From: CAZYAK01 sp964645935
GTDB lineage: Bacteria > Patescibacteriota > Gracilibacteria > Peribacterales > Peribacteraceae
DNA: 7,646 bases
Assembly (NCBI GenBank): GCA_964645935.1
Contig: CAZYAK010000067.1
Span: 1-7,646 of the forward strand
Direction: 5' to 3'
Made by a program: the position numbers and the translations under genes
The notes under the pieces: generated by a model
The model's database searches: none
Told to the model about the DNA's origin: nothing
The model's input: the letters and a program-made list of their open reading frames with translations, nothing else
Shown: positions 1 to 5,581 of the stretch, one piece after another
Layout of the letters: each line of letters opens with the position of its first letter
Numbering within the stretch: the first letter of the stretch is position 1

Positions 1-96
1 GGGGGGGGGGGGGGGCCCCCCCTTACTTGTTGGGGGGCGCCGCCGCCCGGGCCCCCCCCCCCCCCCGGGGGGGGGGGGGGGGGCGGGCGGGGGGGG
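1..96. other. Poly-G/poly-C sequencing or assembly artefact at the scaffold end
   Basis: The first 96 bases are almost only homopolymer runs of G and C, with about 15 G, then C, then long C and G runs broken by a short mixed stretch at 23-50. Such runs are typical of low-signal poly-G reads or failed contig ends and do not look like genomic sequence. Every open frame across it gives only poly-Pro, poly-Gly, poly-Ala or poly-Arg. The boundary falls two bases beyond the stop codon of the 66-aa gene at 99-299, so even that stop sits very close to unreliable sequence. Confidence 0.85.
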
Positions 97-98
97 AT

Positions 99-299
99 TC
101 ACTGGAAGACGCCGTTGCGGTTCTTGATCCAACGCATCTCTTGCCGCTCCTCGCGCGCCATGCGGCGGCGGAAGTCGTCGGTGGCGGCGGCAATGGTGCG
201 GGTGGCATCGGCCTGCTCGGGACGTTCGACGGTCGCGGCGGCGGACTCGTGGGTGTTGTCGATCGTGTCGGGGGCGGCGGAGGTGGTGTTGGCGGACAT
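99..299 (-). CDS. Hypothetical 66-aa protein, polar with a basic C-terminal helix
   Basis: I do not recognise this protein. The first 40 residues are rich in Ala, Thr, Asp and Glu and look disordered. Residues about 40-60 (DDFRRRMAREERQEMRW) form a strongly charged, probably helical segment. There is no signal peptide or membrane segment. The ATG at 299 is the only sensible start, but it has no Shine-Dalgarno site: it is preceded by an almost pure pyrimidine tract (300-336 on the plus strand is nearly all purine). The stop lies at 99-101, two bases from the poly-G artefact, so the C-terminus could be affected. It is the last gene of the minus-strand series and lies 258 bases beyond the stop of the transglutaminase-like gene. 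The codon pattern fits a real gene moderately well. Confidence 0.45.
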   Translation of the reverse strand: MSANTTSAAPDTIDNTHESAAATVERPEQADATRTIAAATDDFRRRMAREERQEMRWIKNRNGVFQ

Positions 300-397
300 G
301 GGGAGAGGGAGAAAAGAAGTGGAAAAAGAGAGATGGGCACGGACAAATCCGGCCCCGGCTGGGAAGGGGGGCTCGCTTCTTCAGAGGTCGTACTACC

Positions 398-472
398 TCA
401 GCGCAGCCGCCCTTCCGCCCTAAGCAGGGGGAGGAGCAGGAAGATGCCGAGGAGGCGCTGCGAGCACGTCAT
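398..472 (-). CDS. Possible 24-aa small hydrophobic peptide
   Basis: A short frame starts at an ATG at 472 and runs to a TGA at 398-400. After a short polar start (MTCSQR) it has a hydrophobic core LLGIFLLLPLL followed by a basic tail, which looks like a tiny membrane peptide or a signal-peptide-like leader. A promoter-like pair (TTGCAA, 16-nt spacer, GATACT at 483-510) lies just upstream and would give a 5' leader of only a few bases. No Shine-Dalgarno site is seen. Frames this short arise often by chance in GC-rich DNA. It could equally be part of an untranslated leader of the 66-aa gene downstream. Confidence 0.2.
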   Translation of the reverse strand: MTCSQRLLGIFLLLPLLRAEGRLR

Positions 473-482
473 GTCTGCGCCC

Positions 483-510
483 AGTATCGCCCCGTCAACG
501 GCCTTTGCAA
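483..510 (-). promoter_or_regulatory. Candidate sigma70-type promoter (TTGCAA-N16-GATACT)
   Basis: On the minus strand TTGCAA (505-510) is followed after 16 bases by GATACT (483-488). Each hexamer matches the consensus at 4 of 6 positions. Transcription would start near 476 and could serve the small frame at 398-472 and the 66-aa gene at 99-299. This is sequence resemblance only. Confidence 0.3.
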
Positions 511-557
511 GATTTCGGCGGGGTGTGCCAGCTTCTCGTCTTCGAGATGCGGAAAAA

Positions 558-1454
558 TCAGCGCAGCGCGGTCACGACGGGAGGCGCAACGGGACGGCGC
601 GGAACCATTTCCTGGCGGTGCACCGTCTGGTTTGCGTGGAAGTGCAAGGAGAGCGATCCTAAAAAATTTTCCTGCGTGCGCCGCCACAGTACGATGCCGC
701 CTGCCGGAAGCACGCGCATACGGGGATGCTTCTCCGCCACATACTCCTCCAACGAGCCGTGCCAATCGGTCATCGATTGGTTGTCGAAGACGATATAGTG
801 CTTTCCGTCCGCAATGCAGATTGCTTGGAACGAATGCCAGGCCTTCGCGAGGCGCGCGCCTGGGTTCTCCGGCCACATGGAGACGGTGTAGCTCGAAAGT
901 CCCCGAGCCGCCGCCCACTCTCCCGTGAAGTTGGCGTACGTGTTGCACGGACCCGTCCAACCCGAGCGCCGAAAGGCCTCCGGATGCTGACGAAACGTCT
1001 GCACAAAGCGTACGGGGAATCCCACATCATCAAAGCGCGTGTGGGTCTCCAAAAACGCCTGCAGCGCTTCGGCCGTGTCCAGGCAACGCATGAGCTCATC
1101 GATGGGCATGTCCGGGTGCGCGGGTCCGGGTGCGGTGCCCGCGGAGTTCGCGCTCTGTGCCACCGGCACGGGCTGTTCCACGGGTTGCATCATCTGCGTC
1201 ACTTTGGCGCCCCCTGCTGCCGCGATAGACAGCACGAGCGCCGCGGGTAAGCGCAGGAACGACGCACGCCCCTGTGGCAGGCGCTCGGGCTTCGCCAGGC
1301 GCTCCGAGATTGCGTCCCGCACGGATAGCATGGTGCGCCCGAGCACGGCGGCGATATCCAGCAGCGTGGTGCGATTGGGGTCGCTGCGTTTCTCCAGCGC
1401 CGCGAGCACCCGCTCCACGGCGTCGCGCATCATGCCAAAGAGCCGTCGCAGCAC
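558..1454 (-). CDS. Membrane-anchored transglutaminase-like cysteine-protease-fold protein
   Basis: This is a 298-aa protein. The N-terminal 60 residues are helical and charged. A single hydrophobic segment at about 66-82 (FLRLPAALVLSIAAAGG) is probably a membrane anchor, and a Pro/Ala/Ser-rich linker follows at about 90-115. The C-terminal half contains the ordered triad of the transglutaminase-like superfamily: Cys170 in GPCNTYA, His207 in KAWHSF and Asp224 in YIVFDNQ. The 37- and 17-residue spacings are normal for that fold. The domain is therefore outside the membrane and may cleave or cross-link amide bonds, but the substrate is unknown. I chose the GTG at 1454 because GAGGAG lies four bases upstream (1459-1464). 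The ATG-ATG at 1433 has no such site. A weak promoter (TTGCCG, 17-nt spacer, GAGAAT) lies at 1523-1551. The family call rests on motifs alone. Confidence 0.7.
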   Translation of the reverse strand: MLRRLFGMMRDAVERVLAALEKRSDPNRTTLLDIAAVLGRTMLSVRDAISERLAKPERLPQGRASFLRLPAALVLSIAAAGGAKVTQMMQPVEQPVPVAQSANSAGTAPGPAHPDMPIDELMRCLDTAEALQAFLETHTRFDDVGFPVRFVQTFRQHPEAFRRSGWTGPCNTYANFTGEWAAARGLSSYTVSMWPENPGARLAKAWHSFQAICIADGKHYIVFDNQSMTDWHGSLEEYVAEKHPRMRVLPAGGIVLWRRTQENFLGSLSLHFHANQTVHRQEMVPRRPVAPPVVTALR

Positions 1455-1464
1455 CGTGCTCCTC
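1455..1464 (-). promoter_or_regulatory. Shine-Dalgarno site deciding the GTG start at 1454
   Basis: GAGGAG at 1459-1464 on the minus strand lies four bases before the GTG at 1454. It is one of only two clear SD-like sites in the window and is the reason for preferring this GTG over the in-frame ATG at 1433. Confidence 0.45.
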
Positions 1465-1610
1465 GCCGGCGCAACGGAGGATTCGCGCGGTACAGCGGAA
1501 GGATGCAGACGTATGATCCCGTATTCTCCGCCTCTCGCGCACGCGCGGCAACCACGAGGATCCTCCTCGCGCGCGGAAGCCCAGTCATGGCGGCGAAGTC
1601 ACCGTGCGTG

Positions 1611-2702
1611 TTACCAGGAGATCGCGCCCTCGTAGAGTACGCGGCGCGAACCCTTCACGATCTCGCCGATGTCCTTGCAGCTGAAGCCCGCCTTCTCCAC
1701 GGCCTTGCGGATGCCGGAGGCCGACTGAGGCGCCACTGTGAGCGTGAGGCCCGTGCCCATGTTGTACGTCTTGAGCATCTCCTCGTCGGATACCTTGCCG
1801 GCGTCGCGGATGACGCGGAACACCTCGGGCACCACCAGGCGGTCCAGGTGCACTACGGCATCCATGCCCTGGGGCAGCACGCGCTCGAGATTGCCCCGGA
1901 TTCCACTGCCGGTGATGTGTGCCATGCCGTGCAGGCCGGCGTCGGTGCGGATGGCCTTGATGGCTGGGTAGTAGCAGAGGTGCGGCGTGAGGATGGCGTC
2001 GAGGAAGGCGATGCCGCCCACCTTCTTCTTGGCGAGCTTGGGCTGCTTCTTGAGGAGAGCGCGGATGAGCGTGTAGCCGTTGGTGTGCGGACCGTTGCTC
2101 GCCACCGAGAGCACGCGGTCGCCCGTGCGCGTGGCGGAGCCGTCCACGACTTTGGCGCGCTCGACGAGCCCGACGATGCTGGAGGTGAGCACGTACGTTC
2201 CTTCCTTGAGCACGCTCGGCTGCACCGAGGTCTCGCCGCCCGTGAGCACGCAGCCCTGGGCACGACACGCGTCGGCGACGCCCTTCACCACGCGGTTCAC
2301 GATGTCGGGATCCAGCGCGCCGCACACGATGCAGTCCTGCACTGCCATAGGTGTCGCCCCCATGACCGCGATGTCGTTAATGAGGTGGTTGATCATGTCC
2401 TGGCAGATGGACTCCACGCGATTGGCAGCAAAGGCGAGAACTTGTTTGCTGCCCGGCTCCTCTGTCTTGAGGACGAGCACGGGATGCTCATACCCGGGAA
2501 ACCGCGCGTCAAAGAGCGAGGCAAACGCCCACGAGCTGACGCTATTGAGCACGCGGCTGTCAGACGTCTCTAGTGTCTTGGCCATACGCTCCTTGGCCGC
2601 ATCGGCCGCATCGATGTCCACGCCTGTGGCGGCGTAGGAGAGGCTCTTTCCGATGGGTTTCTTCGGGGCCGGCTTCTTCTTGGGAGAGGGGCGCTTGGGC
2701 AT
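1611..2702 (-). CDS. purM: Phosphoribosylformylglycinamidine cyclo-ligase (AIR synthetase), divergent
   Basis: This cytosolic enzyme of purine synthesis uses ATP to close formylglycinamidine ribonucleotide into aminoimidazole ribonucleotide. The protein is 363 aa, slightly longer than the usual 345 or so because of a Lys/Pro-rich N-terminal extension (1-20). Family landmarks appear in order: YAATGVDIDA (23-32), GGETS (155-159), GPHTNGY (204-210), MAHITGSGIRGN (260-271) and YNMGTGL (313-319). It is odd that the usual TDGVGTK loop reads TEEPGSK (80-86) and that CVNDL is replaced by MINHLIND (103-110), so this is a divergent subtype. The ATG at 2702 is chosen over an upstream in-frame start at 2795 because those 31 residues are encoded by intergenic repeat DNA and because TATACT lies exactly six bases before this ATG. 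No other purine genes are adjacent. Confidence 0.9.
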   Translation of the reverse strand: MPKRPSPKKKPAPKKPIGKSLSYAATGVDIDAADAAKERMAKTLETSDSRVLNSVSSWAFASLFDARFPGYEHPVLVLKTEEPGSKQVLAFAANRVESICQDMINHLINDIAVMGATPMAVQDCIVCGALDPDIVNRVVKGVADACRAQGCVLTGGETSVQPSVLKEGTYVLTSSIVGLVERAKVVDGSATRTGDRVLSVASNGPHTNGYTLIRALLKKQPKLAKKKVGGIAFLDAILTPHLCYYPAIKAIRTDAGLHGMAHITGSGIRGNLERVLPQGMDAVVHLDRLVVPEVFRVIRDAGKVSDEEMLKTYNMGTGLTLTVAPQSASGIRKAVEKAGFSCKDIGEIVKGSRRVLYEGAISW

Positions 2703-2708
2703 GGGAGA

Positions 2709-2736
2709 AGTATAGGCGAGGGCGCAAAGGGGACAA
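2709..2736 (-). promoter_or_regulatory. purM promoter, predicted leaderless (TTGTCC-N16-TATACT-N6-ATG)
   Basis: TATACT (2709-2714) matches the -10 consensus at 5 of 6 positions and ends six bases before the purM ATG, so the predicted +1 falls on the start codon. TTGTCC (2731-2736) lies 16 bases upstream as a weak -35 and is inside the 18-bp tandem repeat. No Shine-Dalgarno site is present. Confidence 0.5.
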
Positions 2737-2840
2737 AGGGCGCAAAAGGGACAGAGGAACTGCCGTGAATCCATCTCAAAACGCTTTGCTTGCACACCTC
2801 TGTCTCGTTTGTCCCTTCTGCGCCCTTTTCGCCCTCCGCC
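2715..2840. repeat. Imperfect long inverted repeat built from short tandem repeats
   Basis: The left arm (2715-2757) contains two tandem 18-mers, GCGCAAAGGGGACAAAGG and GCGCAAAAGGGACAGAGG (2722-2739 and 2740-2757), with two mismatches. The right arm (2797-2840) is made of the same words on the opposite strand and ends directly at the ftsE stop codon. The arms are about 43 bases long with a loop of about 39 (2758-2796), and pairing is best at the two ends. Transcribed from the minus strand, it would form a long imperfect hairpin between the ftsE-like gene and purM. It could end ftsE-like transcripts or be a small repeat element. No U-tract typical of an intrinsic terminator follows it. Confidence 0.6.
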
Positions 2841-3863
2841 TCAATCCGAGTGGATCGAGGTGATGCGCACCTTTCGTTTTGCGCCCTTAGCAGACGGATC
2901 CGTCTCGGGTTCCGCGGGGGCAGGATCTACCTTTTTGGGCTTTTGGACCCGGTTGGACCGGGGCTCCATCTCGTAGGGTTCCAAGGTCTTGGGGGCCACC
3001 GGGCCGCGGCGTTTTTTCCGCGGGTTCACGGGTTCGGCGGTGTCCGCCGTCTCCGAGATCGCCACGATCTCCGGTGATGCCGTCTCCGGTTCCACCGGGG
3101 TGGCGGCCTTCGCGGGTTCCTCGGGTTCCCTGTCCGGTTCGTCCACGAAGACACGGTGGCGTTCGGCCATGGCGGGAGTTGGTGCGGCGTCACCCCCGTA
3201 GCCGCCCACGGAGTCGCGCGCGATGCGCCCGTTCACCAGCGCCACCACGCGAGTCTTGAGTCCGTTGACGAGAGACACGTCATGCGTGGCCAGCACGATG
3301 GTGGTGCCCTCGGTGTGGATCTCTTGGAAGAGATCGATCACCGCACGCGCCTGTTGGGGATCGAGATTCCCCGTGGGCTCGTCGGCCAGGATGATGAGGG
3401 GTTTATGGACGATTGCCCGCGCAATGGCCACACGCGCCTTTTCGCCGCCGGAGAGCTGCCAGGGTAGGGCATCGGCGCGGGTGCCCAGCTCCATGCGGCG
3501 CAACAGCTCGGTTACGCGAGCCTGTACCTCCTTGTCTGATGCACCGATGACTTCCAGCGGGAAGGCGAGGTTCTCCGCAACGGTGCGGTTTTGTAGGAGC
3601 TTGTAGTCTTGGAATACAAAGCCCACCTTGCGCCGGAACATTTGCAGGGCGCCCGAGGGGACGGACCGCAGATCCACACCGTCCACCGAGATACTGCCGC
3701 CCGTCACGTCCTGTGCACCTACGAGGAGTGAGAGGAGCGTGGACTTGCCCGCGCCGCTGGGGCCCGTTACACACACAAACTCGCCAGGTTCGATGCGCAG
3801 TGACACGCCGTCGAGCACGCGCAGGTCCCTAAACACCTTCGTGACGTCCTTCAGCACGATCAT
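2841..3863 (-). CDS. ftsE: FtsE-like ABC transporter ATP-binding protein with long charged C-terminal tail
   Basis: Residues 1-220 are a complete ABC ATPase: Walker A GPSGAGKST (34-42), Q-loop FVFQD (Gln85), signature LSGGE (137-141), Walker B LIILADEP (156-163) and H-loop ATHD (His194). The closest family is FtsE, which with FtsX controls septal cell-wall hydrolases at the inner membrane. The related LolD/MacB-type ATPases remain possible. FtsE is normally about 220-230 aa, but here residues 221-340 add a tail rich in Pro, Glu, Lys and Ala, probably disordered, ending in a basic stretch. No ftsX is adjacent; the next gene downstream is purM. The ATG at 3863 begins the typical MIVLKDVTKVF. 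The longer frame from 3941 would add 26 unrelated residues, and TATACT lies seven bases before this ATG. Confidence 0.85.
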   Translation of the reverse strand: MIVLKDVTKVFRDLRVLDGVSLRIEPGEFVCVTGPSGAGKSTLLSLLVGAQDVTGGSISVDGVDLRSVPSGALQMFRRKVGFVFQDYKLLQNRTVAENLAFPLEVIGASDKEVQARVTELLRRMELGTRADALPWQLSGGEKARVAIARAIVHKPLIILADEPTGNLDPQQARAVIDLFQEIHTEGTTIVLATHDVSLVNGLKTRVVALVNGRIARDSVGGYGGDAAPTPAMAERHRVFVDEPDREPEEPAKAATPVEPETASPEIVAISETADTAEPVNPRKKRRGPVAPKTLEPYEMEPRSNRVQKPKKVDPAPAEPETDPSAKGAKRKVRITSIHSD

Positions 3864-3870
3864 GGATAGG

Positions 3871-3876
3871 AGTATA
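3871..3876 (-). promoter_or_regulatory. -10 box of the ftsE-like gene, predicted leaderless (TATACT-N7-ATG)
   Basis: TATACT at 3871-3876 is identical to the purM -10 and lies seven bases before the ATG at 3863. No good -35 is seen at 16-18 bases; TTCCGC at 16 is weak and TTGCTT at 20 is too far. There is no Shine-Dalgarno site. Confidence 0.45.
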
Positions 3877-3965
3877 GCGAGGCCGCGATCAGGCGGAAGC
3901 AACTCCTCTAGCGGAACGAAGTGATCAGTGGACGAGTGCAATGCGTACTCGCGCTCGCGACTGCG

Positions 3966-4556
3966 TCACTTCGTCGCCACGATGTACACCTCGCGGCTGC
4001 GGTCGCGACTCGCATGCGCGGTCGCGATGCGCACGTCGTGCCACGCTTGCTTGGTCTCCACGAGGAACGCGTCGAAGTCCGACCCGCGGAAGATCTTCAC
4101 CACGCAGCGTCCGCCCTTAGACAATAGTGCCCGCCCGATCTCCAGCACCGCCTGCGCGAGTCGCACGGACTCCCACTGGTCCACGTCTTTGATGCCGGTG
4201 GTGGACGGCGCGATATCCGAGAGCACGAGGTCGGGGTGCGAGGCCCCCTCGCGCTCCAGGATGTCCAGGAGCATCTGCGTGTCGTTCACGTCGAGCACGT
4301 GCGTACGGACGTTCTTCTCCACCGGCGCGATCGCCTGCAGGTCGAAGCCGACGGCCTTGCCGTGCATGCCCACGCGCTCGGACACGTACTGCAGCCAGCT
4401 CCCCGGCGCGGCGCCGATGTCCACAACCGTCATGCCGGGTTTGAGCAGCCGGAACTTCACGTCCAGCTCCATGAGCTTGTACACCGAGCGCGCGCGGTAG
4501 CCTTCCGCGGCGGCGCGCTGGCTCCACTTGTCGTTGGGGACGTAGGGCTTGGGCAT
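3966..4556 (-). CDS. rlmE: 23S rRNA (uridine2552-2'-O)-methyltransferase RlmE (FtsJ/RrmJ)
   Basis: The enzyme transfers a methyl group from SAM to the 2'-hydroxyl of U2552 in the 23S A-loop, a late step of 50S assembly. The 196-aa protein is close to the usual length of about 200. It shows the SAM motif VVDIGAAPGSWLQ (44-56) and the full catalytic tetrad Lys27 (SVYKL), Asp114 (VLSDIAPSTTG), Lys154 (VVKIFRGSDF) and Glu189 (SREVYIV). The ATG at 4556 gives the typical short N-terminus MPKPYVPND. A TTG at 4595 would only add intergenic sequence. Unlike its neighbours it has no -10 box at 6-7 bases, so it may be read from the rsmG promoter; the gap to rsmG is 102 bases. Confidence 0.93.
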   Translation of the reverse strand: MPKPYVPNDKWSQRAAAEGYRARSVYKLMELDVKFRLLKPGMTVVDIGAAPGSWLQYVSERVGMHGKAVGFDLQAIAPVEKNVRTHVLDVNDTQMLLDILEREGASHPDLVLSDIAPSTTGIKDVDQWESVRLAQAVLEIGRALLSKGGRCVVKIFRGSDFDAFLVETKQAWHDVRIATAHASRDRSREVYIVATK

Positions 4557-4567
4557 ATCGAGTGATG

Positions 4568-4664
4568 AGGATGTAGGCCGTAGGGTGTAGAGCAAGAGGC
4601 GATAAGGGTCACCTCGTCATCGGGACGGATCTACCCCCTACATCCTAGCGCCTAACGCCTACTG
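4568..4664. repeat. Inverted repeat of degenerate heptamers between rlmE and rsmG
   Basis: AGGATGTAGG (4568-4577) is exactly complementary to CCTACATCCT (4637-4646). Both arms are parts of heptamer ladders. On the left, GTAGGCC, GTAGGGT and GTAGAGC run at 4573-4593. On the right, CCTAGCG, CCTAACG and CCTACTG run at 4644-4664, overlapping the rsmG stop codon. The loop is about 60 bases. The design resembles the repeat pair between ftsE and purM, although the sequence differs. Its function is unknown. Confidence 0.55.
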
Positions 4665-5494
4665 CAACGGTTCTTTCTTCGGCACCCCCACCGCGCGGGG
4701 ATACAAGGGCGAGAGTGCGGCGGTCTTATGGAACGCCAGGAGCTGGCGCGTGCCCCAGTCTCCGCCCAGGTCGTACTCATGGCGCTTCTCCAGGTGACAC
4801 GAGAGCTCCGCGCGCGCGAGGAGCGACTCGTGCAGTTCCTCCTCCGCGTGCAGGCTCTTCCAGAGCACCACCCACCCGCTGTTGCGGACGAGTGGCGCGC
4901 AGTACTCCAGCAACACATTCACCGGCGCCACCGCGCGCGCGGTCACCAGGTCATAGCGTTCGCGGTGCGCGGGATCTCGGCCGATCTCCTCCATGCGACC
5001 CGCGACCATCTGCACGTTCTTGATGCCCGTCGCCGCGATGACGCGCTTTACGGCCTCGATCTTCTTCCCCACCGAATCCATCCCCGTGAGCTGGGCCTGA
5101 GGCAAGCAGAGCGCCAGCGGCAGGAGCGGGAAGCCGCCGCCCGTACCCACGTCCGCGATCCGCAGGTCCCGCTTGTCCCCGAAGAGCTCGGGCAGGAAGG
5201 GGAGCATCGCCAGCGAGTCGTCCACGTTGCCGACGCGGCAGAGTTCGGGGGTCCTCAGGGCCGTAAGGTTGACCTTGGCGTTCTCCGCGAGGACCGCGTC
5301 CACNNNNNNNNNNNNNNNNNNNNNNNNNNNNNNNNNNNNNNNNNNNNNNNNNNNNNNNNNNNNNNNNNNNNNNNNNNNNNNNNNNNNNNNNNNNNNNNNN
5401 NNNGGGTCCTCAGGGCCGTAAGGTTGACCTTGGCGTTCTCCGCGAGGACCGCGTCCACCAGGCGCGTGAGCTCCGCTTCAGGAAGATCCATCAT
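4659..5494 (-). CDS. rsmG: 16S rRNA (guanine527-N7)-methyltransferase RsmG (GidB), broken by a false scaffold gap
   Basis: The enzyme methylates N7 of G527 in the 16S 530 loop using SAM; in other bacteria its loss gives low-level streptomycin resistance. As printed, the frame is broken by 100 N plus a duplicated 55 bp (155 bases in total, not a multiple of three). If one copy and the Ns are removed, an uninterrupted 226-aa protein results. It starts MMDLPEAELT at 5494 and runs through AENAKVNLTALRTPEL, the SAM motif IADVGTGGGFP (61-71), TARAVAPV (133-140) and the typical C-terminal YPRAVGVPKKEPL (213-225). This matches the family length. The start at 5494 is supported by TACTAT six bases upstream. 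It is divergent from pyrE and followed by rlmE. Confidence 0.9.
5249..5303. repeat. Left copy of an exact 55-bp duplication flanking the gap
   Basis: These 55 bases, inside rsmG, are identical to 5404-5458 on the other side of the Ns. They are the end of one contig and overlap the start of the next. This is an assembly duplicate and not a biological repeat. Confidence 0.9.
5304..5403. other. Scaffold gap of exactly 100 N
   Basis: There are exactly 100 Ns, the conventional placeholder for a gap of unknown size. Because both flanks carry the same 55 bp and merging them restores rsmG, the true gap is probably a 55-bp overlap with no missing bases. Confidence 0.95.
5404..5458. repeat. Right copy of the 55-bp duplication flanking the gap
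   Basis: Identical to 5249-5303. This copy joins directly to the true N-terminal codons of rsmG (5459-5494). Confidence 0.9.
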
Positions 5495-5500
5495 GTGTGC

Positions 5501-5506
5501 ATAGTA
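5501..5506 (-). promoter_or_regulatory. -10 box of rsmG, predicted leaderless (TACTAT-N6-ATG)
   Basis: TACTAT at 5501-5506 ends exactly six bases before the ATG at 5494. No Shine-Dalgarno site and no convincing -35 are seen. It shares the 87-bp divergent intergenic region with the pyrE promoter. Confidence 0.4.
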
Positions 5507-5545
5507 AAGGATTTCGGCTCCGGCGACATGCGGACACGGAGCGCG

Positions 5546-5575
5546 TTGGACGCCCGTGGCCCGCGAAGATAGGAT
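5546..5575 (+). promoter_or_regulatory. pyrE promoter, predicted leaderless (TTGGAC-N18-TAGGAT-N6-ATG)
   Basis: TTGGAC (5546-5551), an 18-base spacer and TAGGAT (5570-5575) stand six bases before the pyrE ATG. The AGGA inside the hexamer could instead serve as a Shine-Dalgarno site at seven bases, so this start is ambiguous between the two modes. Confidence 0.4.
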
Positions 5576-5581
5576 GCGCTT

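Noticed and set aside
23..662. Long open frames across the first 100-660 bases on both strands (poly-Pro, poly-Gly products)
   Set aside because: They depend on the poly-G/poly-C artefact at 1-96 and on GC-rich antisense frames; no domain or credible start is present.
1430..1588. 52-aa minus-strand frame between purM and the transglutaminase-like gene, ending in an ATGA overlap with the internal ATG at 1433
   Set aside because: Arg-rich, no motif, no RBS or promoter at a useful distance, and it overlaps the SD and GTG start preferred for the main gene.
1503..2573. 356-aa plus-strand frame opposite purM
   Set aside because: It is antisense to a clear PurM gene and His/Arg/Val-rich, as expected for a shadow frame in GC-rich DNA.
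2703..2795. Upstream in-frame extension of PurM starting at 2795
   Set aside because: The added 31 residues are Cys/Pro/Leu-rich translation of the intergenic repeat, and the -10 box lies inside the extension.
3917..3973. CGAAGTGA...TCACTTCG inverted repeat overlapping the rlmE stop as a terminator
   Set aside because: Only an 8-bp stem, a loop of about 41 bases and no T-run; too weak to call.
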